From: Nitrobacter sp051535235
Lineage (GTDB): Bacteria > Pseudomonadota > Alphaproteobacteria > Rhizobiales > Xanthobacteraceae
Length of the DNA: 64,000 nt
Reading direction: 5' to 3'
Assembly (NCBI RefSeq): GCF_051535235.1
Contig: NZ_JBPPLZ010000006.1
Location: 1 to 64,000 of the forward strand
Shown here: positions 40,752-49,003 of the stretch, piece by piece
Layout: every line of letters starts with the position of its first letter
Position numbering within the stretch: position 1 is the stretch's first letter
Notes under the pieces: generated by a model
The model's input: only the letters and a program-made list of their open reading frames with translations
Database searches by the model: none
What the model was told of the DNA's origin: nothing
Position numbers and translations under genes: made by a program

Positions 40752-42683
40752 CTAGTGGAGGACGCAGGACATGGGATCGTCGTGCGGAAGTGCCGCGGTT
40801 GCCTGATGCTGCGGATCTGAAGTGGTGGGTATATCGTCGTGTCCGACAAAGGCGATCACTTCGGGGACGAGAGCGTGGGGATTCGTTTGAACGACGTGGT
40901 CCGAATCCTGGTTTACGAGATTGGCCTGGATCAGAATGGTGTCGCCGTAGGCCTGCCCGTTGACATAGGTATTGCTGTTCCCAACGTTGACGATGGCCGC
41001 ATCGTTGCTGAGAACGTTGCCGCCGGTAGAGACGTTTTGCGTCGCCATGCTGTCGCCGTAGTAGGCGGCCGCGACGTTCGATGGCGATTGCTGGAGCTGT
41101 ATCGCCATATTCGCGTCAGAGACGATGTTTGTCTGCCAGATCGCGTTCACGTCGTAATAATTGCCGGTGACATAGAGGATATGGAATGTGCCGCCATTGC
41201 CGGCAATCAGGTTTCCGAACGAGGGGTCGATCTCTGTTGTCCCGCCCGAGATGTTATGGACGAGACCGTCGAGATCTGACGTCCATGGCAGATTGTGGTT
41301 GCCGCCGTAATTCTCGATCGTTGCCGTGTTGGTAAGCTGATTGCCGCCGGTGGAAACGGTCTGGTTCGGGTTGATGCCGTCGCCCGTGATCTGAACGGTA
41401 TCGTTGTTGTAAAGAAAGTTGTTCTGATAGATCACGTTCATGCCGTGGTAGCTACCGCCGACAACGACGAGATCATAGTTGAAATCGCCGTCGTTGATCA
41501 GCACGTAGTTGCCAAGTTCGTTCTGGCCGGCGTGAACTTCATAATGCGTGCTCGAGCTGCTCTGCATCGTCACGTCGTTGTCGGACAGATAATTGCTCTG
41601 CACGAGCGCGCGAACGTTGAAGTAATCGCCATGCACGACGTCGACGGACCAGTTCGGACCGGCAAAATAGCTTGGCAAGGAGTCGTAGATGCCGGGATGC
41701 TGGACGAAGTCGGCGATGTTGGTTGCCTGATCGCCGCCGGTCGCGATGCTGGCTCCGGTACCTCCGACCGTGACGTGGTCGTTGTCCATGTACGAGTTGG
41801 TCTGGAAGACCGCGTTGGTCTTGAAGTAGTCGCCCATCACCACCATGGTTCGAGCCGAATCCGTGAGGTCGACGATATAGGCTCCGTTGGTGGCGGTGTT
41901 TCCGCCATCAAGCGCCCACTGGCCCAGACCATGGCCGAGATCGGGCGCGGGGGTCGGGTCGGGGGAGGGCACCTGATCGGGCGGAAGCGGCGCCGGATCC
42001 TGGAGTAGGCCGTTGAGGTAATATCCCGGCTTGACCGAATGCTGGTCGGCCGCGCCGTCGTGAGCGGCCCAGGCCTGATCGTGCGCGGCGACGAAAGCCG
42101 GAAGCGAAGCCGTGTCGTGCGGGGCATACCATTCGGCCGGAACGACCGAACCCGCACCGGCGACCATCGTGGCGATCGCGTGGCCGGCCTCCGCATCCAA
42201 GGCATTCAATGCGGCCAAAGCGTTGGCGCTATGAGTTCCCGTGACCGCATCGTCGTCGTACATGTTGTTGTACTGATGCGTCTGGATTTCGCTCTGCTCA
42301 CCGCCTTCCTGATAGACCGCCTTGATGACATCGCTGCCTCCGCCTCCACCGCCGGAGCCCGGGCTGATCGGAGTCATGACGACGTGCGGGTGAGGCGGCA
42401 AGAACCGGTCGATGTCGATATTCGACGCGGAGGGGAGGTGCGAGCGGGGCAGGTGGTGGTCGGGCTCTCCAGCAGCCTGCGCGTCCTGGAACGCGACCGA
42501 ACGACTGCCCGTTTCGTCGTCAGCCGGCGTCAGCGCGAATTCAGGCCGATGGCTGGTATAGTCGTTGGTGTCGGAACGGTAGTCGCCTTCGTCGGGTGTG
42601 ATGCGGAAGCGGGCAATGTCGTCAAAGATCTTAAGATACCCGGCAAAATGCCAGATGATCTCGGTTATGCCGCCGGGCACCAT
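40752..42683 (-). CDS. Asn/Asp-rich repeat protein, probable type I secretion substrate
   Basis: A protein of 643 residues with no N-terminal signal peptide, as for type I substrates. Residues ~1-240 are a proline/histidine-rich region with a G6 run. From ~255 to the end there are about five loose repeats of 65-90 residues. Each has a phrase like G-D-Y-F-K-T-N-A-V-F-Q-T-N-S-Y-M-D-N-D, or V-T-G-N-Y-Y-D-V-N-A-I-W-Q-T-N, and a second like S-T-G-G-N-Q-L-T-N-T-A-T-I-E-N. Classic RTX nonapeptides are absent. It is acidic and lies directly upstream of the exporter. A beta-solenoid or fibrous surface protein is likely. Confidence 0.75.
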   Translation of the reverse strand: MVPGGITEIIWHFAGYLKIFDDIARFRITPDEGDYRSDTNDYTSHRPEFALTPADDETGSRSVAFQDAQAAGEPDHHLPRSHLPSASNIDIDRFLPPHPHVVMTPISPGSGGGGGGSDVIKAVYQEGGEQSEIQTHQYNNMYDDDAVTGTHSANALAALNALDAEAGHAIATMVAGAGSVVPAEWYAPHDTASLPAFVAAHDQAWAAHDGAADQHSVKPGYYLNGLLQDPAPLPPDQVPSPDPTPAPDLGHGLGQWALDGGNTATNGAYIVDLTDSARTMVVMGDYFKTNAVFQTNSYMDNDHVTVGGTGASIATGGDQATNIADFVQHPGIYDSLPSYFAGPNWSVDVVHGDYFNVRALVQSNYLSDNDVTMQSSSSTHYEVHAGQNELGNYVLINDGDFNYDLVVVGGSYHGMNVIYQNNFLYNNDTVQITGDGINPNQTVSTGGNQLTNTATIENYGGNHNLPWTSDLDGLVHNISGGTTEIDPSFGNLIAGNGGTFHILYVTGNYYDVNAIWQTNIVSDANMAIQLQQSPSNVAAAYYGDSMATQNVSTGGNVLSNDAAIVNVGNSNTYVNGQAYGDTILIQANLVNQDSDHVVQTNPHALVPEVIAFVGHDDIPTTSDPQHQATAALPHDDPMSCVLH

Positions 42684-42769
42684 GAGAGCCTCCTGCTTTC
42701 AGGCACGCAAAACGTCCCCATTCCGCGAGCGCCCTCGCAGTCTCTGAATTTCTAGAAGTGTTGGGTTAC

Positions 42770-42805
42770 CGGGAAAAAGAACCTGCGCGGCAATTGCCGC
42801 GCAGG
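42770..42805 (-). terminator. Attenuator/terminator between the two repeat-protein genes
   Basis: On the minus strand CCTGCGCGGCAA-TTGCCGCGCAGG (42782-42805), a perfect 24-bp palindrome, is followed by TTCTTTTTCCC. It lies 12 bp after the stop of the Gly-Gln/Asn-Gly protein and 86 bp before the next gene. Most transcripts should stop here, so the upstream protein would be made in larger amounts than the exporter. Confidence 0.8.
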
Positions 42806-42817
42806 CGAACAGTACGG

Positions 42818-43705
42818 CTAGCCGGTGTGATGATCATCCGTGAAATCGTGTCCGGCGCTGATCGTCTGGCTGTTGAACTGGATGTTGGCACCCATTGTGA
42901 TGGTCTGATTGAAGGCCGACTGCGTCACGGCCGCATCGGCGCTGATTCCGGTGCTGTCGTGATTGAGGTCGCCCAGTGAGTTGTTGGCCGTGACACTGGC
43001 GCCATGGATGTGGGCATCCATGTTGAAGGAACCACCGTCGCTCGGATCGTACCAGGAGCCGGCGCCATCGGCGCTGAAGCTTACCGACGCTCCGCACAGA
43101 TGATCGTTATCAACCAGGTTGTTGATCTGATCGACATTGAACATGTTGCCGTCGCCGGTCAGCGTCTGGTTGACGACCTCCGGCATAACCAGCGAATCGT
43201 GGATGTTGTTCATCCCATTGAGATCGATGACTGGCGAGTTCGGCAGCGAATCCAGACTGAGATCGACGTTGACTGCGACGTTCACGCAGGTATCGACGTG
43301 ATTATCGACGGTGTTCTCGATGTTGTTGTCGAGATTGTTGCAGACGCCGTTGTCGAGATGGTTGTCAACGGAATTGGAATTGGTGTTGTCGTTGCTATTG
43401 CTGTTGCTGCTGTCGTTCTCGTTTCCGTTGCCATTCAGGTTGAGGTTACCGTTGCCGTTCCCGTTGAGGTTGCCGTTGCCGTTCAGGTTGTCGCTGGTTG
43501 AATAAAGCGACTGAGCGGCGGTCTGGGTTTGATCTTGACCCTGGCCTTGACCCTGTCCCTGACCCTGACCCTGACCCTGCGCCTGAAGATTGGCCTGTCC
43601 CTGCAACTGAGCTTGCAGATTGGCTTGCGCCTGGCCCTGGCCCTGCGTGGGATCGTCGTTGTGATAATCATGCGAATCGCTCGGATATGAAGGCTTTTTA
43701 GGCAT
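42818..43705 (-). CDS. Low-complexity Gly-Gln / Asn-Gly repeat protein, probable secreted substrate
   Basis: A protein of 295 residues from the ATG at 43705 (GGAG nine bases upstream). It has three zones. Residues ~18-58 are a Q-G/Q-A tract with (G-Q)6 or more. Residues ~70-120 are an N-L-N-G-N-G-N tract, then an N-S-N-S-N-D-N stretch. From ~125 come repeats with V-D-N-H-L-D-N-G-V and N-I-E-N-T-V-D-N-H, and a tail with N-Q-T-I-T-M-G-A-N-I-Q-F-N-S-Q-T-I. Four cysteines are spread through it. It has no signal peptide and no RTX motif. It heads the secretion operon. Fibre or matrix formation outside the cell is inferred. Confidence 0.7.
   Translation of the reverse strand: MPKKPSYPSDSHDYHNDDPTQGQGQAQANLQAQLQGQANLQAQGQGQGQGQGQGQGQDQTQTAAQSLYSTSDNLNGNGNLNGNGNGNLNLNGNGNENDSSNSNSNDNTNSNSVDNHLDNGVCNNLDNNIENTVDNHVDTCVNVAVNVDLSLDSLPNSPVIDLNGMNNIHDSLVMPEVVNQTLTGDGNMFNVDQINNLVDNDHLCGASVSFSADGAGSWYDPSDGGSFNMDAHIHGASVTANNSLGDLNHDSTGISADAAVTQSAFNQTITMGANIQFNSQTISAGHDFTDDHHTG
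43345..43490 (-). repeat. Coding tandem repeat, Asn-Leu-Asn-Gly units
   Basis: Short units such as AACGGCAACGG alternate with AACCTCAACGG on the minus strand and encode the N-L-N-G-N-G tract and the following N-S-N-D tract. Such arrays can change length by slippage, in steps that keep the frame. Confidence 0.75.
43531..43654 (-). repeat. Coding tandem repeat, Gly-Gln units (6-bp period)
   Basis: On the minus strand CAGGGT and close variants repeat with a 6-bp period and encode alternating Gly-Gln with some Ala-Gln and Leu-Gln. Within 43553-43580 the copies are almost perfect. The array is a candidate for length variation between strains. Confidence 0.8.
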
Positions 43706-43994
43706 GATAGGCTCCAATGATAAGAGCATCGTCGCGACGAAAGCGCGCCAATCTTCTACGTCAGCGGCCTTGTCGAGGTCCGATGCAGTTGATGTACCGG
43801 TTCTGCCGGCGGCGAGATCGACGCTGAAGCCGATTTCGCACCAGAAGGCTCTCGCAATGGCAACACCACGGATAGCTGCCCTTAGGGACAATCCCCCTGG
43901 ACTTCAGGATAAGCCGCATCACCCAAAAGGCGTAATTGCCTACGACTTCGGATGAGGGTGGAAGTAGTGACGGAAATGCGAATGACTGCAGTGG

Positions 43995-44546
43995 CTATCG
44001 CAAATGCGATTCGAGGCGAGGCAGGAAATCCCAGATATCTCTATTGATCTTGGCCATTTCGCGCATTCCACTGATCATCTCATGGATTCGCGCATCATCC
44101 AGCGGCTTGGTTTCGCCGAATCGAAGGCCGCTGCGGGTTTGAATCAGCCGCATCGATTGGGTCTGCGAGATTTCGCCGTTGTCACCCACGGTGTACATGC
44201 AGTGATTGAATTCGTTGCGCATGTGGGTGCCCTCGTTAAAGCGCTCGATCAGGCGGTCGAGTTCCTTGCTGAGCGCCTTGTCCTTGATCTTGATCCGCGC
44301 CAGCCGCTGGATGAGATCAAGCCTTGCCCGGGTGGTGTTCAACGTCGCGAACACGATGGCTGCCGACGCCTGATCGACCTTCAGCAACAGCATCAGAACA
44401 TAGATGAACAGGCTTTCGTTGTTGGACCAGTTGAAAACCAGGTTGCCGATCAGCGATAGAATCATTGTCCGGCGATCCGCCGATTCCGGCGCGGCCGCCT
44501 CGAGCGCGGCGAAATCGGGCTTGGGAGGCAGGTTGCTGGCGGTCAT
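43995..44546 (-). CDS. Hypothetical 183-residue protein
   Basis: Mostly helical, without signal peptide. Phrases N-W-S-N-N-E-S-L-F-I-Y-V-L-M-L-L-L, F-A-T-L-N-T-T-R-A-R-L-D-L-I-Q-R-L-A and H-M-R-N-E-F-N-H-C-M-Y suggest a compact helical domain; the last resembles four-helix domains with an R-N-x-x-x-H motif (HEPN-like), but this is a weak resemblance. The gene lies upstream of the secretion cluster on the same strand with a 289-bp gap, and is divergent from the next gene. Confidence 0.65.
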   Translation of the reverse strand: MTASNLPPKPDFAALEAAAPESADRRTMILSLIGNLVFNWSNNESLFIYVLMLLLKVDQASAAIVFATLNTTRARLDLIQRLARIKIKDKALSKELDRLIERFNEGTHMRNEFNHCMYTVGDNGEISQTQSMRLIQTRSGLRFGETKPLDDARIHEMISGMREMAKINRDIWDFLPRLESHLR

Positions 44547-44722
44547 GATCGAGCATCGGACACAAGTGCAGGCCCGTCGCCTGCAACGTTACGGGCGCCG
44601 AAAACGTTAGAAACATCGGCGGCGGACCACTGTCCTGCGGCGCCATCGTCTCGTAGGATAGCGAAGAAGACAAGTCTTCGCTGCGAGAGCGTTCCGGTCA
44701 ACATCCGGCCAAGGAGGAGAAA

Positions 44723-45262
44723 TTGCTGCGCTGGGCGGTCGCATTGGCCGAGGTCAGGAGAGGACGCCGAGCAGCGGTGCAGACGATCGGTCCACTGGTT
44801 GAACGAAGCCGAGCCTCACTGAACGGCATTCCCGACACCGCGTGGCGCGATCCATACCTGGTCGGCTTCATGATGACGCTCATCACCATCGTCGCACGCA
44901 TCGAGAGCCGAAACTTGCAGGACCGTGATCTGGGCATTGTTCAATCACGGGCCTGGGGAGCGATAACGGGAATGGATGCCGATCTGATCGGCGAGGACGC
45001 GCTGACTCTCAGCAAATCGCATCCGCGCGAATTCCAGTATGGATGCTACAGCGCAACAATAGTCGCTTCGCGTCTTTGCGGATCCGCAGCCGTCGCCTCG
45101 ATCGGATATGAACCATGGCAGGAGCCGGTCTCATCCGCGGAGGAGCAGTTATTTGCTGGAGACGAGCGCGGCGCGATGTCGATATCCAATCCGCTCACAG
45201 GCAATTGGAGTGATAACTTCGACGCCTTTATCGCAACGCTCCCATCGACCAGCCTGCCTTGA
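44723..45262 (+). CDS. Hypothetical 179-residue protein
   Basis: It starts with a TTG supported by AAGGAGGAG (44711-44719). A basic N-terminal region (V-A-L-A-E-V-R-R-G-R-R-A-A-V-Q-T-I) is followed by Y-L-V-G-F-M-M-T-L-I-T-I-V-A, then an acidic C-terminus. I recognise no family. It is divergent from the 183-residue gene. Confidence 0.65.
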   Translation: MLRWAVALAEVRRGRRAAVQTIGPLVERSRASLNGIPDTAWRDPYLVGFMMTLITIVARIESRNLQDRDLGIVQSRAWGAITGMDADLIGEDALTLSKSHPREFQYGCYSATIVASRLCGSAAVASIGYEPWQEPVSSAEEQLFAGDERGAMSISNPLTGNWSDNFDAFIATLPSTSLP

Positions 45263-45338
45263 GGTTCAAAGGAACCTGTCATATTCACGAATAATTTTAT
45301 GTTTTCCGGGCGCTCAAAATCTAATAGGATTGGTCATC

Positions 45339-45359
45339 TTCAGGTAGGGACAACCTGAA
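45339..45359. promoter_or_regulatory. Inverted repeat upstream of the LuxR-type gene
   Basis: TTCAGGT-AGGGACA-ACCTGAA: 7-bp perfect arms, 7-bp spacer, 107 bp before the start codon of the next gene. The dyad size suits a LuxR/NarL-type dimer and autoregulation is possible. Confidence 0.5.
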
Positions 45360-45465
45360 TCAAGCATTTTTTGGCGTCGCAGTGAGCTGACCACGGAAGG
45401 TTTCAGACAGGAGGGTGGACTGCCTGTCCGTAGCAGCGTTTCAATCGGGTTAGTAGGGGTACCCA

Positions 45466-46515
45466 ATGAGCGCGAGTAATCGAAGTCATTTTCATAACGT
45501 TTCTTTATCCAATTATTTCATTTCACCGGTTGCGCATAAAGATCAAAGCGCACGCACGATGACTGGTCCGGCCCCGGTCATTTATCCGCGTCCTCCACTC
45601 GCTTCCCGGCCACAGTTGAATGTTGGAAGCGCATCGTGCGGGGCATCGCCGCCGCAATCGCAGGCGAGCCTGCAAAACGCTGTTCGCGCTCAAAAACCGA
45701 CTGATATTGCACCGCCTTGGCAGGTCTTTGCGAAACCTCGTCTCTCCGTACTTTCCTCGATATCCATACCGGATGTGCCGGACTCCGACCAAAGCGGCCC
45801 CAACGCGCGGCGCTTCAAGGGGACGGAAGATTCATTTTCCGACGAAACAAAGATTGCCGGAAACATCATTGTCATCATCGACAATCGCGCGCTTGTTCGC
45901 GATTGTCTGGCGCATTGTCTGCAGGCCGCCTATGCCGGTCATCAGGTTTTCGCATTCGCGACGCTGGCGGACTGGATGAAAGTCCATGACGACTTTCCTG
46001 CCCCGTCGGTCATTCTTCTTTACGTTCAGACCCGCCAGAAGAAAGCGTCAGACGAATCCGATGACGTCGAGAATCTCGCGCGCGTCGCCGTGAGCGCCCC
46101 TCTGATCATCATCTCCGATGTCGAGGACGGTTCACGGATCATGAGCGCCATCGAGAGCGGTGCGCGGGGCTATATCCCAACCAGCATGACGCTTGGCATC
46201 GCCGTCGAAGCCGTACGGCTGGTCGAGGCGGGCGGCACGTTCGTGCCGATCAGCGTGGTGTCTTCGTTCCAGAATGCGGGTAATGGCGAAAGCCAGTTAT
46301 TCACTGCACGCCAGATCATGGTCGTTGAAGCACTCTGCCGCGGCAAGGCGAACAAGCAGATCGCCTACGAACTCGGCATGTGTGAAAGCACCGTCAAGGT
46401 CCATATCCGCCACATCATGCGCAAGCTGAAGGCGCGGAACCGGACCGAGGTCGCGATAATGGCAAGCAGCCTGTTCGACAAGACCGCGGATCAAAAGCCC
46501 GCATCGAACACGTGA
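45466..46515 (+). CDS. LuxR/NarL-family regulator with divergent receiver
   Basis: A protein of 349 residues. Residues ~1-130 are a poorly conserved Pro/Ser/Gln-rich extension. Residues ~138-260 have a receiver-like fold (I-I-V-I-I-D-N-R-A-L-V-R-D-C-L, G-A-R-G-Y-I-P-T-S-M). The acceptor aspartate position, normally L-L-D, reads I-L-L-Y-V-Q-T, so phosphorylation there is unlikely. Residues ~280-335 are a LuxR helix-turn-helix (F-T-A-R-Q-I-M-V-V-E-A-L, A-N-K-Q-I-A-Y-E-L-G, S-T-V-K-V-H-I-R-H-I-M). No sensor kinase is adjacent. Confidence 0.88.
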   Translation: MSASNRSHFHNVSLSNYFISPVAHKDQSARTMTGPAPVIYPRPPLASRPQLNVGSASCGASPPQSQASLQNAVRAQKPTDIAPPWQVFAKPRLSVLSSISIPDVPDSDQSGPNARRFKGTEDSFSDETKIAGNIIVIIDNRALVRDCLAHCLQAAYAGHQVFAFATLADWMKVHDDFPAPSVILLYVQTRQKKASDESDDVENLARVAVSAPLIIISDVEDGSRIMSAIESGARGYIPTSMTLGIAVEAVRLVEAGGTFVPISVVSSFQNAGNGESQLFTARQIMVVEALCRGKANKQIAYELGMCESTVKVHIRHIMRKLKARNRTEVAIMASSLFDKTADQKPASNT

Positions 46516-46682
46516 GTCCAGCGTATGGGCGCGTCGGCCGCCGCGACAAGCGACGGCATTGTCCAAAGCAGCCAGGCATTGGACAACCCCGGTGGGCGGG
46601 ACGTTAGCTCAGCCCGATTGTGAAAGTGCCGTCCGGGATCTGCCGAAGCGAGGGACCACGGGGTTCGACGGACGGCGAAAAA

Positions 46683-46913
46683 CTACAATTGCTCTGCAAC
46701 TGTGCTCAGCAATTTCTTGGCTTCCGCCCGCGCCAGCTTTTCATAGTGAAAGAAGGGATAGCGGTCGCTCTTCTCCAAAAGGACCTCGAGCTGGATCGTC
46801 CGCCTGGTGTCGGTATCGCTATCCACCACGTCGATCAAAAGCCTGCCCCAGAGCTTTCCAAAGGGGGCGTGATCGTCCAGCGCAAACTTCGTGTCATCTA
46901 CCTTTAAAGGCAT
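46683..46913 (-). CDS. Hypothetical 76-residue protein
   Basis: The start at 46913 is chosen because AGGA lies five bases upstream; in-frame ATG at 46925 and GTG at 46946 are alternatives. The sequence P-L-K-V-D-D-T-K-F-A-L-D-D-H-A-P-F, then I-Q-L-E-V-L-L-E-K-S-D-R-Y and A-R-A-E-A-K-K-L-L, is well balanced and looks coding. No family recognised. It stands alone. Confidence 0.55.
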   Translation of the reverse strand: MPLKVDDTKFALDDHAPFGKLWGRLLIDVVDSDTDTRRTIQLEVLLEKSDRYPFFHYEKLARAEAKKLLSTVAEQL

Positions 46914-47239
46914 TCCAGTCCTCATTTGATTTGAAAGCTCGGACACTCGTCCCAGACCGGCTCTCCGAATAGCTCGGCAGGGGGTTCCGATGCAACCGGG
47001 GAATCCGGGTTGCGACTGTAGGCCGGATGTGCAATGGGCCGGAGTTTAGTGGCCCGGCCCCGATTTCACGGCCGTTTCGGCGGCTCCGCGCCGTCGCGTC
47101 TCGGCACGGGCCTGTTCCCCATGATCTGCGCTTGTTGCGCCTGCGCGGTCGGCTTGATCAACAGTCGCCCGATAGCCAGATGGGAAGGAACGGCGGGACC
47201 TGACCTGCCCGCCGGAGAGCAGACGGGAGAGGAACAGAC

Positions 47240-47779
47240 ATGACAGCTTCAACGGAACGCGCGGTCCTCGCCGGGGGCTGCTTCTGGGGCATGCAGGACC
47301 TGTTGCGCCGGTATCCCGGCGTGATCTCGACACGGGTGGGCTACACCGGCGGCGAGGTGCCGAATGCAACCTATCGCAATCACGGCAGCCATGCCGAGGC
47401 CATCGAAATCATCTTGGATCCGAACGCGCTCAGCTACCGGCAACTGCTGGAGTTCTTCTTCCAGATTCACGATCCCACCACGCCGAACCGGCAGGGCAAC
47501 GATCGCGGCGCAAGCTATCGGTCAGCGATCTTCTACACCAGCGACGAGCAGAAGCGGGTCGCCGAAGACACCATCGCCGACGTGAATGCGTCCGGCCTTT
47601 GGCCGGGCAAGGCTGTCACCGAGCTTGCGCCGGCCGGACCGTTCTGGGAAGCCGAGCCCGAGCATCAGGATTATCTGGAGCGTTATCCGGATGGCTATAC
47701 CTGCCACTTTGTCCGGCCGAACTGGAAGCTGCCGCGCAGGCAGGAAGCCGGTCAGGCGATGGCCAGCGGCGCTCGTTGA
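47240..47779 (+). CDS. msrA: Peptide methionine (S)-S-oxide reductase MsrA
   Basis: A protein of 179 residues with the catalytic G-G-C-F-W-G-M at the N-terminus, V-G-Y-T-G-G, G-S-H-A-E-A-I-E-I and I-H-D-P-T-T-P-N-R-Q-G-N-D, and the C-terminal A-E-P-E-H-Q-D-Y-L. It repairs oxidised methionine using thioredoxin. No MsrB domain is fused. The ATG has AGGAAC upstream. Confidence 0.96.
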   Translation: MTASTERAVLAGGCFWGMQDLLRRYPGVISTRVGYTGGEVPNATYRNHGSHAEAIEIILDPNALSYRQLLEFFFQIHDPTTPNRQGNDRGASYRSAIFYTSDEQKRVAEDTIADVNASGLWPGKAVTELAPAGPFWEAEPEHQDYLERYPDGYTCHFVRPNWKLPRRQEAGQAMASGAR

Positions 47780-47808
47780 GGAAGGCCATGCCGACCGGAT
47801 CTTCGATC

Positions 47809-48498
47809 CTACGACACGATGCAGCCGGCCGGCCTGTCGGCGTCGCCGTCCAGCGCCGCGAGCCGTTCGGCCTCGGAAAGATCGCCGGCAGTATTGATGT
47901 TGAAGAATGGGTCGAACGGGTCGGTCGGCCATGACACCGTGGCGAGCCTGTAGCGTGCGGTCCAGCTATCGACCTTTCTGAGACCTTCGGACGTCAGCGC
48001 CTGACGTAACTCGTCGCGCAATGTCACGGACCAAAGTCCCGCCACCGGATGCGCCCGCCCGCCCGAGGCGGCGACCGCAAGCTGGGCGTCATTCTCGCTC
48101 CGCGCGCGATGCAGCCGCGCAACCAGATCGCGCGGCAGGAATGGACAGTCGCCGGGTGCGCTCACGATCCATTGGATGCCCGATCGTTGCTCAGCCGCCC
48201 AGTCGAGGGCGGCGAGAATCCCCGCGAGCGGGCCCGGAAAATCCGCCACGGTGTCGGCGATCACAGGCAGGCCGAATGCTGCGAACCGCGCGGGATCGCC
48301 GTTGGCATTGAGGATAAGTTGGCCGCACTGGGGCGACAGCCGCGCGATGACGCGGGCCAGAATGGTCTGGCCGCCGATCCGGCGCATCGGCTTGTCGCCG
48401 CCCCCGATCCGCCGCGCAAGGCCGCCTGCGAGAATGACGGTCGGCGTCGGCGGAAAGTCCGCCGGGGAGGCTGCGTCGATGCGTGTGCTACTCGTCAT
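47809..48498 (-). CDS. mobA: Molybdenum cofactor guanylyltransferase MobA
   Basis: A protein of 229 residues from the ATG at 48498. The N-terminal L-A-G-G-L-A-R-R-I-G-G-G-D-K-P nucleotide motif, L-I-L-N-A-N-G-D near residue 78, the metal-binding S-A-P-G-D-C-P-F-L and N-I-N-T-A-G-D-L near the C-terminus identify MobA. It attaches GMP to Mo-molybdopterin for DMSO-reductase-type enzymes. It converges with msrA and is not near mosBA/modE, though both serve molybdenum use. Confidence 0.93.
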   Translation of the reverse strand: MTSSTRIDAASPADFPPTPTVILAGGLARRIGGGDKPMRRIGGQTILARVIARLSPQCGQLILNANGDPARFAAFGLPVIADTVADFPGPLAGILAALDWAAEQRSGIQWIVSAPGDCPFLPRDLVARLHRARSENDAQLAVAASGGRAHPVAGLWSVTLRDELRQALTSEGLRKVDSWTARYRLATVSWPTDPFDPFFNINTAGDLSEAERLAALDGDADRPAGCIVS

Positions 48499-48635
48499 GT
48501 GTCGTCCGGTCGACGAACAATAGGGCGTGATCGGTTGCAAAGCATCCCCGAAACGGGGCCCGCTCGCGTCCAATGTGATGCAGACATGACCGGCCGCCGG
48601 TTGACGGTCCCATCTGGATTCGCCATGTTTATGGG

Positions 48636-48920
48636 ATGCTGATAACGAAACTCGATCTGAGCGGGCTGAAGTGCCCGATGCCGGCGCTCAAGACCCGCAA
48701 GGCCTTGAAATCGCTGACGCCCGGCGACCGGCTGGAGGTGCATTGCACCGACCCGCTCTCGGTGATCGATATTCCGAATCTGGTTCGGGAGACCGGCGAT
48801 TCCGTGGAAATCACCGAACGCGCGGAGCGACGAATCGTTTTTTTGATCAAAAAAGGCGGAGGTCCGGTGCCGCTGGACGCCCGCTTCTCGCTGCGGTCCT
48901 GGTGTCCCTACGTCAAGTGA
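48636..48920 (+). CDS. TusA-family sulfurtransferase
   Basis: A protein of 94 residues with the TusA/SirA signature L-D-L-S-G-L-K-C-P-M-P-A-L-K-T; the cysteine carries persulfide sulfur. H-C-T-D-P-L-S and the short C-terminal extension with a second cysteine (S-W-C-P-Y) are seen. It could feed sulfur to tRNA thiolation or to molybdenum cofactor enzymes; mobA is divergent next door. GTTTATGGG precedes the ATG, and no strong ribosome site is visible. Confidence 0.88.
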   Translation: MLITKLDLSGLKCPMPALKTRKALKSLTPGDRLEVHCTDPLSVIDIPNLVRETGDSVEITERAERRIVFLIKKGGGPVPLDARFSLRSWCPYVK

Positions 48921-49003
48921 CCCTGCAACGGGCCGTTGGCGGATAAGATGGCCGCGACGGTCATCATCCCATGAACATTGGATAGATTCTACGGGTGCGC
49001 GTT

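Noticed and set aside
40752..42683. RTX toxin or adhesin
   Set aside because: No G-G-x-G-x-D-x-U-x nonapeptides; the Asn/Asp-rich repeats have a different pattern.
40839..42755. Long plus-strand Val/Ile-rich frames
   Set aside because: Antisense shadows of the Asn/Asp-rich repeat protein (Asn and Asp codons read as Val and Ile on the other strand).
43345..43654. Possible CRISPR or satellite array
   Set aside because: The unit is 6 bp, in frame with a gene, and has no spacers.
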